8,917 nt of DNA from Bacillota bacterium (GTDB lineage Bacteria; Bacillota; Dethiobacteria; Dethiobacterales; Dethiobacteraceae), in NCBI GenBank assembly GCA_024650095.1, contig JANKMV010000067.1, forward strand, positions 1 through 8,917. The letters are read 5' to 3'. Each line of letters begins with the position of its first letter. The first letter of the stretch is position 1. The notes below the pieces were generated by a model. That model had not been told where the DNA came from. It worked only from the letters and a program-made list of their open reading frames with translations, and made no database searches. This document shows, piece by piece, positions 1 to 6,962 of this stretch. A program made the position numbers and the translations under genes.

Positions 1-1121
1 AGGAGAATACGAAGGCAGAAGTGTTCTAGATCATTAAAATCTAAAAGTCCTGCTTCTTTTTTGGCGTGAGCATAGCGATTAGCAAATTGATTTACTACTG
101 TGACTAACGCATTCATAAGTGGGGCTAGTGCCTCTATCTCTTCCACATACTCTTGCGTGGAGCGGGTGAAATAGGTGGTGCCACTTTTGTTTAAGAGATT
201 TTTTCCCAGATCACGTAGTCCTTTAATCCGTTCCTTGATTGTTTCATCCACATCTTTGGCCGCGGGTAAACGGTCAAACGCAATACCTAACCACGCTTGG
301 CGCAATGTTTGCCAAGAATCGTCTAGCAAAGCGAGTAAGCGTTGTACTTGGCTCAGCTCTTTTTCTAAAACAGGCTCATATACTATAGGTGCATTGGGCA
401 GACCACAAAGCACGATGGCTTCCTGCAGGGAAGCGTCGGCTTGCTCTAGAGTAAGCCGAAGTTCTGCTCGCAAGGGACTAAGCCAGGGTTGCAATACGTC
501 TTCTGCGTCTTCACCTTCGGCCAAGACAAAGGAACTTGCTGCCTCTTCAAGCCATTGTTGTGGCCAAGGATTGCTCCAGCAATAGCGATAGAGCTGTAGG
601 ATGAGGCGCGCTAAGCCCTCATCACTGGTTTTACCACCGTAACGAGCAGCAAGTGCGAGAAAGGCGTCCTCTTCATCTGCAAATGATTGTTCCAAAACGT
701 CCTCTAGAATCTCTTGCCGTAGCATGGTTGCCTCTAGTTCATCGGCGACACGGAACGAAGGGTCTAGCTCCAATAGATAAAAATAACGATGAATGACTTC
801 TAAACAAAAAGAATGAAGTGTTGAAATGGATGCACCGTTAAGTAGGGATAGCTGCTTGGCCAATTCAACACGTTTTGACGTAGCAATTTCATTTTCTAGC
901 GCAGCGCCAATGCGTTCTCGCATTTCAGCCGCTGCCGCTTCGGTAAAGGTCACCACCAACAGCTTATCAATATCTAATGGCTGCTCTAGCTGGCACACAA
1001 AGCCAATAATGCGCTCCACTAAAACTGCAGTTTTACCTGCGCCTGCAGCTGCAGAGACCAGCAAGTTACACCCGTTCGTTTCAATCGCGGCAAGCTGTTC
1101 TTGGGTCCACTGGTTAGCCAT
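1..1121 (-). CDS. addA: AddA, ATP-dependent helicase/nuclease subunit A (N-terminal 373 codons; runs off left edge)
   Basis: AddA is the UvrD-like (SF1A) helicase plus nuclease subunit of the AddAB complex, which unwinds and resects double-strand DNA ends for RecA-dependent repair in the cytoplasm. The visible part is the first helicase domain. A Q-motif-like WTQEQ lies at residues 5-9. Walker A is AAAGAGKT at 24-31. Motif Ia is VVTFTEAAAAEMRERI at 56-71, motif Ib is STLHSFC at 100-106, and the Walker B/motif II region is LLDFNDLEH at 359-367, just before the window ends. The remaining roughly 850 residues of a usual 1,200-residue AddA, including the RecB-type nuclease domain, lie outside. 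The ATG at 1121 is preceded by a strong AGGAGG eight bases upstream. The gene overlaps the end of addB by 8 bp, so the two are probably translationally coupled. Confidence 0.95.
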   Translation of the reverse strand, partial: MANQWTQEQLAAIETNGCNLLVSAAAGAGKTAVLVERIIGFVCQLEQPLDIDKLLVVTFTEAAAAEMRERIGAALENEIATSKRVELAKQLSLLNGASISTLHSFCLEVIHRYFYLLELDPSFRVADELEATMLRQEILEDVLEQSFADEEDAFLALAARYGGKTSDEGLARLILQLYRYCWSNPWPQQWLEEAASSFVLAEGEDAEDVLQPWLSPLRAELRLTLEQADASLQEAIVLCGLPNAPIVYEPVLEKELSQVQRLLALLDDSWQTLRQAWLGIAFDRLPAAKDVDETIKERIKGLRDLGKNLLNKSGTTYFTRSTQEYVEEIEALAPLMNALVTVVNQFANRYAHAKKEAGLLDFNDLEHFCLRIL

Positions 1122-4100
1122 GATGAGTCCCTCCTTCCTGCTGTGCTGCGATGGATTGTAAGACCTGCTCCGATGAAAATTGGGAAAGATGGCGATATTG
1201 ATTGCCCTCAACCGTCACATCAAAACAACAAAGAGGGGTAAAGGGACAATAAGTGCATGCGCGTCGTCCATCCGGCTTTTTATACGGTGTTACCTCTACA
1301 CTACCCTGGAGAATACGCGAGGCAAGCTTGCTCATTTTATCGTTTAAATACTGGCGAAGTTGCTGCATTTGTTCGTGATTCGCTACACGGGAAGCTTTGG
1401 TAAAGCTACCATCCTTTTTAATTGCGGCATGTACCAACTTGGCGCCACCCATCAGTGCAAGCACATCACGATCAGCCACCATCAGTCCATCTAATTTAGG
1501 AATATCTGTTAACTCTGTTGTTTCTGGTTTAGGATTGGCTACCCGCTCATAGGGGCGATATATGCCAAAATATAATGCACCTGCGCACATACCATCTTTA
1601 CGGCTAAAATACGCCATATTGTCATTGATAACATTGAGATATGCCATCAATTGCAGGGATAAGCCATGCCAAAGATCGGATAGTTTTAATGTTGTGGGAC
1701 TACTTTTATAATCAATAATGCGGTAGTAGATTTGTTGCTCCACTTCCGCTACGTCAACGCGGTCAATCTGACCGTGTAAGAGTATGGTGGTATCACGCGA
1801 CGTCAACTGCCAAGGGGGCAAGCCTCTACCACCAAAGGATAGCTCCACGGCAACGGGGTGAAACTGGCTTTGCTGGGCATGGATCGTTAAGGTTCGAATT
1901 GCTTGGGCCAGCGTTTCTTTTAAACGCGTAGCGAGAAAGCGCAAACGGGCACTTGAGAGGAGTATTTCCCGGTGTAGCTGCGGGACCAATTCATCTACCA
2001 CAGCATCCATGCGCGTAACAGCTTCCTCTAGCGTCAAATTGGACCACGTAATCTCTTCCTCGAGTAGTTGCTCCACAAACGTGCGCAGGGCGGCATGAAA
2101 AAACATCCCCATATCGGGCGCTTCCACACTAAAGGCTTGTTGTTCTACCAAACGCAGTCCATAATGGGCAAAATGGGCAAAGGGACATTGCGCAAACTTC
2201 TCTAAACGCGAGACGCTACTGCGCAAGTTTTTCCCGAAAAAGGCTTCTACGGTGGCGGGTTGCAATGGAGGAATATAATTATTATACGTTAAAGCTGGCC
2301 AAAGCGTCTTCATACTGGTGAAAGTTGCGTGGTTTGCCAGCGCTTCATTATAAACCGTCGCCCAGAAAGGAGAAAACGTCCCCCCACCCACCACATGACC
2401 CGCTTGTTGTAAGAGAACAGCGGCAATTTTCTGTGGTTCTGCCACAGCATGGTAATCTTCTACTGCTTCCGGTGTATTGCCAAAGAAAAAGACTTCATTA
2501 TGGGCAAAAAGCTCACGCACGCGATTAAATAGTGATGATGGCCGTTTTGCTTTTCCTTCATCATCCGCCAAAGGACAACTTACCCACAAATACTCGCTAC
2601 TTCTGGTGAGGGCAATATACGATAAATATTGCTCATGAAATAAACGTTGTCGACGTGTTACTGCCAGTTCAACACCAGCTTGACCTAATGATTCCCTTTC
2701 TTCGTCTGCAAAGAGACCTTCCTCTTGCAAGCGTGCAGGAAAATCTCCCTCGCTTAGACCCAAGACGTAAGTAGCCAAGAGTCGAGGGTGACGTGAACGC
2801 TCCACATTACCAATAACCACACGATCCGTCGTGGCAGGAACCAGACCTAACGTCAAGCTCTCCAAGCCGGACAGAAAAACCTGCATAAACTCTGGTAATG
2901 TCATGGGCTGGTCACCAAGAATGGCCACAGTCTGTTCCAACAGTTCCACCACACCTTGCCAAACCTGCCGATGTTCTTGCGAGGAGTTCACTAACCCCTC
3001 CGCCTCAGCCGCTTGAGACCACTGTTGCAAGGTCGTGCTCACATCCACCCGCTCCAACAGTTCCCATAATTGTTGACAGCACGCGGCTGCCTTTATTTTT
3101 CGCCCACCACCTAGAGCTTGTGCGAAGGGTGCAAATAATTGCTTAAAACAGTTCCGCGCATCAGTAAGCACGTTATCATTTTCATTGTCGTATGAGCGCT
3201 CTTCGTCTTCTTCGGCAAGTGCTAGTTGCAAACGATACAGCCACGGTTCATCATCTAGCCAGCGACTTCCGCGAATACCGTGCAGACGAACATAGTTTTC
3301 CACCTGATCCACGGCCTCGCGCGTAAGCGGGAAAAAGTCTGTCTTCAATAGTTGTATCACCGGTTGTGCACTAAAATGACTGACCACCGTTTCCAACGCA
3401 GAACGTAGAAACTCAACTAAGGGATGATGTGCGGCCAATCGACGTTCATCCACATAAAACGGAATATCATAATCTAAAAAAATGGCCGAAACTACATCAT
3501 GATAGGTGGAAAAGTTACGTAAAATAATGCCAATATCACGATAACGCCAACCCTTCTCTCGCACTAGGTGCAAAATATCGCGTGCAACTGCCTCCACCTC
3601 GGCACGATTACCGGCTGTGGTGACAAGCTTCAAATCAGATGTTTTGGCCGTATAGGGTCTGACGGGAAAGATTGCCAAGTTCTCTTCTAGATGGGTTAGG
3701 GCAGGGCTATCTGTAAATCGAGTTGGCTGTATAGTTTGTGGTAGCACGAGCGGTGGCAATGCCTTAACAGCCGTTTCTCCCGCCAAGCGACGTAGCCGCC
3801 AATAGGTATCTTGCGTAGGATGAAATAAATCTTCCTCGCGCGGCCGCTGTACAGTATGAGGGTCCAAGCAAAGGGCTATTTCTGTATGGGCGACCGAAGA
3901 AAAGAGCGCGCTCAAAACTGCAAACTCTTGGGGTGTAAAACCGGCAAAACCATCCACCCAAACTCTTGTTTCCGCAGGCAACCAGCCGGCGGACACTGCA
4001 GTGGCCAGTTGGGTTAGCGTATCTTCAGGATCGGTATATTGATCCTGGGTATAGTCATGGTAGGCGGCGTAGATAGTGGCAAGATCCTGTAGCTTACCAC

Positions 4101-4554
4101 GCAAAGCGGGCGGACAATCTGTGCTGGAAGCGAGTGTCGCTAAACTTTCTGTCGTCACCTGATAGTGTTTAAACTCGCGTAACTGTGAGGCTAACTGCTC
4201 ACAAAAACGGGGTTGTCGCGCAGCCCGCTCAAATACGGTAAATACGGGTGTTTGCTCTTGTAGCAGTCTTCGTAACAATAATTGGCGGCCTAATTCTGTG
4301 ATAACGGGTCGCTGACTCCCACTAGATTGTAAAAAACGATCTGCGAGGCGACGGAACGACAAGACCTGTGCACGAAAAGTCCCCCCCCCACACAGCTGGG
4401 CCAATTCCTTTTCCATTTCAAAGGATGCTTGCTCGGGAACTAACAAAATTAAGGGTGCACCCATGGGTTTTTCTTTACTCATTTGTGCAATGGTCTCAAG
4501 ACAGGTAAACGTCTTACCACTACCTGCTCGACCAAGCATAAAGCGAACGGACAT
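1114..4554 (-). CDS. addB: AddB, ATP-dependent helicase/deoxyribonuclease subunit B
   Basis: AddB is the second subunit of the AddAB helicase-nuclease. In Bacillus subtilis it has an inactive-helicase fold that recognises Chi and a C-terminal nuclease domain held by a [4Fe-4S] cluster. The protein is 1,146 aa, close to the roughly 1,166 aa of B. subtilis AddB. Walker A is GRAGSGKT at residues 8-15. The RecB-family nuclease core shows GQIDRVD (928-934) and IIDYKSS (946-952, with Asp948 and Lys950). The four cluster cysteines match the family pattern: Cys790 (in FAQCPF), then Cys1100, Cys1103 and Cys1109 (C-x2-C-x5-C). The start is ATG at 4554, giving the family-typical MSVRFMLGRAG, with GGAGAG six bases upstream. 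An in-frame ATG at 4581 would add nine residues but lacks a good ribosome site. It is the first gene of addB-addA. A run of nine G within codons 56-58 could be slippage-prone. Confidence 0.96.
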   Translation of the reverse strand: MSVRFMLGRAGSGKTFTCLETIAQMSKEKPMGAPLILLVPEQASFEMEKELAQLCGGGTFRAQVLSFRRLADRFLQSSGSQRPVITELGRQLLLRRLLQEQTPVFTVFERAARQPRFCEQLASQLREFKHYQVTTESLATLASSTDCPPALRGKLQDLATIYAAYHDYTQDQYTDPEDTLTQLATAVSAGWLPAETRVWVDGFAGFTPQEFAVLSALFSSVAHTEIALCLDPHTVQRPREEDLFHPTQDTYWRLRRLAGETAVKALPPLVLPQTIQPTRFTDSPALTHLEENLAIFPVRPYTAKTSDLKLVTTAGNRAEVEAVARDILHLVREKGWRYRDIGIILRNFSTYHDVVSAIFLDYDIPFYVDERRLAAHHPLVEFLRSALETVVSHFSAQPVIQLLKTDFFPLTREAVDQVENYVRLHGIRGSRWLDDEPWLYRLQLALAEEDEERSYDNENDNVLTDARNCFKQLFAPFAQALGGGRKIKAAACCQQLWELLERVDVSTTLQQWSQAAEAEGLVNSSQEHRQVWQGVVELLEQTVAILGDQPMTLPEFMQVFLSGLESLTLGLVPATTDRVVIGNVERSRHPRLLATYVLGLSEGDFPARLQEEGLFADEERESLGQAGVELAVTRRQRLFHEQYLSYIALTRSSEYLWVSCPLADDEGKAKRPSSLFNRVRELFAHNEVFFFGNTPEAVEDYHAVAEPQKIAAVLLQQAGHVVGGGTFSPFWATVYNEALANHATFTSMKTLWPALTYNNYIPPLQPATVEAFFGKNLRSSVSRLEKFAQCPFAHFAHYGLRLVEQQAFSVEAPDMGMFFHAALRTFVEQLLEEEITWSNLTLEEAVTRMDAVVDELVPQLHREILLSSARLRFLATRLKETLAQAIRTLTIHAQQSQFHPVAVELSFGGRGLPPWQLTSRDTTILLHGQIDRVDVAEVEQQIYYRIIDYKSSPTTLKLSDLWHGLSLQLMAYLNVINDNMAYFSRKDGMCAGALYFGIYRPYERVANPKPETTELTDIPKLDGLMVADRDVLALMGGAKLVHAAIKKDGSFTKASRVANHEQMQQLRQYLNDKMSKLASRILQGSVEVTPYKKPDGRRACTYCPFTPLCCFDVTVEGNQYRHLSQFSSEQVLQSIAAQQEGGTHHG
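1130..1135 (-). promoter_or_regulatory. Ribosome binding site of addA, inside the addB 3' end
   Basis: The minus strand reads AGGAGG eight bases before the addA ATG. The site lies within the last codons of addB. A full consensus site inside the upstream gene, plus the overlapping stop and start, supports coupled translation and fixes the addA start. Confidence 0.75.
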
Positions 4555-4560
4555 AATAAT

Positions 4561-4566
4561 CTCTCC
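4561..4566 (-). promoter_or_regulatory. Ribosome binding site that selects the addB start at 4554
   Basis: The minus strand reads GGAGAG six bases before the ATG at 4554. The alternative in-frame ATG at 4581 lies upstream of this site, so the ribosome site favours the shorter, family-typical N terminus. No convincing -35/-10 pair for addBA was found between 4567 and 4712. Confidence 0.55.
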
Positions 4567-4700
4567 AGTTTCTTTAACCATAGTGATATACTACGTTTGA
4601 TTCGCCCTTTGAGGGTGCAATTCCTTTTACAAGTCAGGCAACACTTCCCTTTTGCCACTAGATGTATTACAATAGAGAACAATACTTTTACATAGTACGA

Positions 4701-4706
4701 GGAGGT
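4701..4706 (+). promoter_or_regulatory. Ribosome binding site of the dehydrogenase gene, deciding its start
   Basis: GGAGGT lies six bases before the ATG at 4713. An in-frame ATG at 4662 would add 17 residues that do not resemble the family N terminus and would place this site inside the coding sequence. A possible -10 element, TACAAT, lies at 4668-4673; the matching -35 position is poor. Confidence 0.75.
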
Positions 4707-4712
4707 AACCAC

Positions 4713-5765
4713 ATGTATAAAATTGCCGTATTGCCCGGCGACGGGACAGGCCCCGAAGTCGTCCGGGAAGGACTAAAGGTTCTTGATGCTGTTAGCGATG
4801 CCAACGGGTTAAAACTGGACTACACACAGTATGACCTAGGTGGTGAACGCTATCTGCGCACAGGAGAAGTATTACCTGATAGTGTATTAGAGGAGCTTCG
4901 CCAATTTGATGCCATATATTTAGGTGCCATTGGTCATCCTGATGTTAAACCAGGCATTTTGGAAAAAGGCTTATTGCTCCGTTTGCGCTTTGAGTTAGAC
5001 CTTTATATTAACCTGCGTCCGGTGAAGCTGTACCCGGGTGTGGAGACACCGCTCAAAGATAAAGGACCCAAGGAAATTGATTTCGTCGTGGTACGAGAGA
5101 ATACAGAGGGTCAGTACGCAGGTGCTGGCGGCATTCTCCGTAAGGGTACTAAGCATGAAATTGCCATTCAAGAATCTGTATGTACTCGCATGGGTGTGGA
5201 GCGTTGCCTACGCTATGCCTTTGAATATACGAGAAGACGAAATATGGGTAATAAGTTAACGTTGTGTGGCAAAACCAATGTACTCACCTATGTTTTTGAC
5301 TTATGGGAGCGTGCCTTTCATGAAATTGGCAAACAAGATTATGCTGATATTACGCGTGATTACGCCCATGTTGATGCCACAGTGATGTGGATGGTGAAAA
5401 ACCCTGAATGGTTTGATGTTATTGTTACAGAAAATATGTTCGGCGACATCATAACAGATTTGGGCGCCATGATCCAAGGTGGTATGGGCATCGCCGCTGG
5501 AGGTAACATTAATCCTGAGGGAGTCTCTATGTTCGAACCCATTGGCGGTTCTGCTCCTAAATACACCGGTCAAAACGTTGTTAATCCATTAGCAGCCATC
5601 GGCGCCGCCGCCATGATGCTAGACACACTGGGTGAAACGGCGTGTGCCAGACGAATTGAAAAATCCATCATGCACGTTTGTGCCACACATATGAAAAGTC
5701 AAGCTGCCGGCAAAATGGGTTATTCCACCCAAGAAGTTGGCGATTTAGTCATAAAAAATCTTTAA
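4713..5765 (+). CDS. Isocitrate/isopropylmalate dehydrogenase family protein (LeuB/tartrate dehydrogenase-like)
   Basis: This is a metal-dependent beta-decarboxylating dehydrogenase that oxidises a 2-hydroxy-acid substrate with NAD(P). It has 350 aa, a normal family length, and is complete. It begins with the family N terminus (IAVLPGDGTGPEV). Catalytic-type residues are Tyr135 (ENTEGQYAG), Lys187 (CGKTNVLTY) and the divalent-metal aspartates Asp221, Asp245 and Asp249. The substrate helix reads GLLLRLRFELDLYINLRP, which shares LL-x-x-R with isopropylmalate enzymes, while the sequence after it (VKLYPGVETPL) recalls tartrate/D-malate dehydrogenases. The adenine-ribose loop is GGSAPKYTGQN with Lys283 and Tyr284, a pair that in E. 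coli isocitrate dehydrogenase contacts the NADP phosphate; NAD-dependent LeuB usually has Asp at the Lys position. The exact substrate cannot be assigned: 3-isopropylmalate, D-malate/tartrate, isocitrate or homoisocitrate are open. No leu, hdc or ttd genes are adjacent. The gene is divergent from addB. Confidence 0.9.
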   Translation: MYKIAVLPGDGTGPEVVREGLKVLDAVSDANGLKLDYTQYDLGGERYLRTGEVLPDSVLEELRQFDAIYLGAIGHPDVKPGILEKGLLLRLRFELDLYINLRPVKLYPGVETPLKDKGPKEIDFVVVRENTEGQYAGAGGILRKGTKHEIAIQESVCTRMGVERCLRYAFEYTRRRNMGNKLTLCGKTNVLTYVFDLWERAFHEIGKQDYADITRDYAHVDATVMWMVKNPEWFDVIVTENMFGDIITDLGAMIQGGMGIAAGGNINPEGVSMFEPIGGSAPKYTGQNVVNPLAAIGAAAMMLDTLGETACARRIEKSIMHVCATHMKSQAAGKMGYSTQEVGDLVIKNL

Positions 5766-5773
5766 CTAAAGCA

Positions 5774-5796
5774 GAGGGACAGCCTGACTATCCCTC
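5774..5796 (+). terminator. Weak hairpin downstream of the dehydrogenase gene, possible terminator
   Basis: GAGGGA at 5774-5779 pairs with TCCCTC at 5791-5796, with two further AG/CT pairs inside after one mismatch. It starts 8 bases after the dehydrogenase stop codon. The sequence that follows is AT-rich (AATTTATAT) but lacks a proper T run, so termination may be partial and some read-through into the protease gene is possible. Confidence 0.4.
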
Positions 5797-5864
5797 AATT
5801 TATATCTACCAATGCACCCCTTCCAGTTTGACGACGTACTATGGTATGTCTCAAATTTTACTGT

Positions 5865-5871
5865 GAAGGGG
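5865..5871 (+). promoter_or_regulatory. Ribosome binding site deciding the protease start
   Basis: GAAGGGG ends nine bases before the ATG at 5881. It is a partial match to the consensus, and the spacing is acceptable. It supports 5881 over the in-frame ATG at 5812, which is preceded by a pyrimidine- and AT-rich stretch without any purine-rich site. Confidence 0.5.
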
Positions 5872-5880
5872 ATTTTTTGT

Positions 5881-6891
5881 ATGACGGCAAAAGAACATAT
5901 TTGGCAGCAACCAGCTAACGTCACTATAGATGCAGCTCTAGCGCGACCAATCCACAAAAAGTGGCTCGATGATAAAATTATTGGCATCGGTTCAGTACAA
6001 GGAAGTATCGAGGCTGACGTGGGGCAAACAGTACAAAAAAGTGGTCGTTCCACAGGACTGACACGGGGTCAGATTACCGTGGTCGGTACCACTGTTACCG
6101 TTGCTTATGGTATGGGACGATCTGCTCGTTTCACCAATCAAATTGTTACTACCAAAATGGGAGCTCCGGGAGACAGCGGCTCTCTTCTATTAGATCTTGC
6201 TAATCGTGCCGTGGGCTTACTGTTTGCTGGTGGGTCACAAGCGACCCTCTTCCATCCCATAGGTGATGTGTTAGGGCAGCTAAAGATTAGGCTAAAACAA
6301 AATTGGCAAGAAGATTCAGCACCTTTTCCTTCATTAGCCCGTGGATATCGAAGCTTACAAGAAATCTGTAAAGAAAAATCATGTGAGTTATTGCAGCTAC
6401 CCAATGTTGTGGGTGTGGGTATTGGCCACAAACAAAGCCATGGCTTTAATCTTGGTGAACTGTGCCTAACCGTTTTAGTGACAGCCAAAGTACCCAAAGC
6501 GGCTCTAACTCCGGGTGAATTGGTGCCCCTAAAAATAGGGGGCATTATTACAGACGTGATTGAAACTGGCATTTTAACCGCTGATGCAGGCGAATCGTGG
6601 TATGGAGAGCGCCAGGAGCGTAGGGCGAAAGAGCGCCCAGCTCGCCCCGGTTTGAGCATTGCCCATTACAATGTTTCCGCTGGCACATTGGGTGCCGTGG
6701 TATATGATGCAAGCTCCAAGGAACCTTTAATTCTTTCTAACAATCATGTATTAGCCAATGCAACCAACGGTGAAGATGGTTTAAGTGCCCTTGGCGATGC
6801 AATCCTCCAACCTGGGCGTTCTGATGGAGGGCATGAGGAAAAGGATATCATTGCAAGGTTGCTACGTTTTCACCCCCTGCAGTTCACCTAA
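5881..6891 (+). CDS. Trypsin-like serine protease homologue with permuted halves (Asp-Ser-His order)
   Basis: The protein has 336 aa and no signal peptide or membrane segment, so it is probably cytoplasmic. Residues about 14-140 match the usual C-terminal part of Nal1-like/trypsin-fold bacterial proteases: TIDAALARPI (candidate catalytic Asp17), the KSGRSTGLTRGQI strand region, and APGDSGSLLLD with Ser99 as nucleophile, ending at FHPIGDVLGQL. A linker of about 25 polar residues follows. Residues about 170-336 match the usual N-terminal part: LQEICKEK, LPNVVGVGIGHK, ELCLTVLVTAKVPK, RPARPGLSIAHYNVSAGTLGA and ILSNNHVLANATNG with His289, ending at RFHPLQFT. In the chymotrypsin fold the order is His, Asp, Ser; here it is Asp, Ser, His. 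The frame is unbroken. ATG 5881 was chosen because GAAGGGG lies nine bases upstream; ATG 5812 has no ribosome site. The assignment of canonical order for this subfamily is from memory, but His before Ser is general for the fold. It may be active, structural or decaying. Confidence 0.8.
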   Translation: MTAKEHIWQQPANVTIDAALARPIHKKWLDDKIIGIGSVQGSIEADVGQTVQKSGRSTGLTRGQITVVGTTVTVAYGMGRSARFTNQIVTTKMGAPGDSGSLLLDLANRAVGLLFAGGSQATLFHPIGDVLGQLKIRLKQNWQEDSAPFPSLARGYRSLQEICKEKSCELLQLPNVVGVGIGHKQSHGFNLGELCLTVLVTAKVPKAALTPGELVPLKIGGIITDVIETGILTADAGESWYGERQERRAKERPARPGLSIAHYNVSAGTLGAVVYDASSKEPLILSNNHVLANATNGEDGLSALGDAILQPGRSDGGHEEKDIIARLLRFHPLQFT

Positions 6892-6916
6892 TAAAAAATA
6901 ACATAACCTTCACGCC

Positions 6917-6962
6917 ATAAAAGTAAAGCGGCCTCGCTCATGTGAGGTCGCCTTACTTTTAT
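6917..6962. terminator. Long symmetrical hairpin, bidirectional terminator between convergent genes
   Basis: Positions 6917-6937 pair with 6942-6962 around a four-base TCAT loop. The 21-position stem has one A-C mismatch (6927/6952) and two G-T pairs. The outer stem is A-rich on the left and T-rich on the right, so each strand's transcript ends in a U-rich 3' arm, as expected for a rho-independent terminator working in both directions. It lies between the stop of the plus-strand protease gene (6891) and the minus-strand AOR homologue, whose TAA stop (6959-6961) sits inside the stem. Confidence 0.88.

Noticed and set aside
175..585. Plus-strand reading frame of 136 codons opposite addA
   Set aside because: The minus strand encodes a clear AddA with ordered helicase motifs over the same bases; the plus-strand protein is low-complexity Ser/Arg-rich and matches nothing I recognise.
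1114..1121. Overlap of addB stop and addA start as unusual
   Set aside because: Short overlaps are common in addB-addA operons and other tightly coupled gene pairs.
4581..4593. TAGT-N5-ACTA inverted repeat upstream of addB as an operator
   Set aside because: The arms are only four bases long and no regulator or promoter element nearby supports it.
5812..5880. Upstream in-frame ATG adding 23 residues to the protease homologue
   Set aside because: There is no ribosome site before 5812, whereas the ATG at 5881 has GAAGGGG at suitable spacing. The extra residues do not match the family, apart from the short HPFQF noted separately.
5881..6891. Protease homologue as a simple pseudogene or two adjacent gene fragments
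   Set aside because: The two halves are joined in one uninterrupted frame of 336 codons, with all three triad-type residues and glycine motifs intact. Decay cannot be fully excluded, but the sequence gives no direct sign of it.
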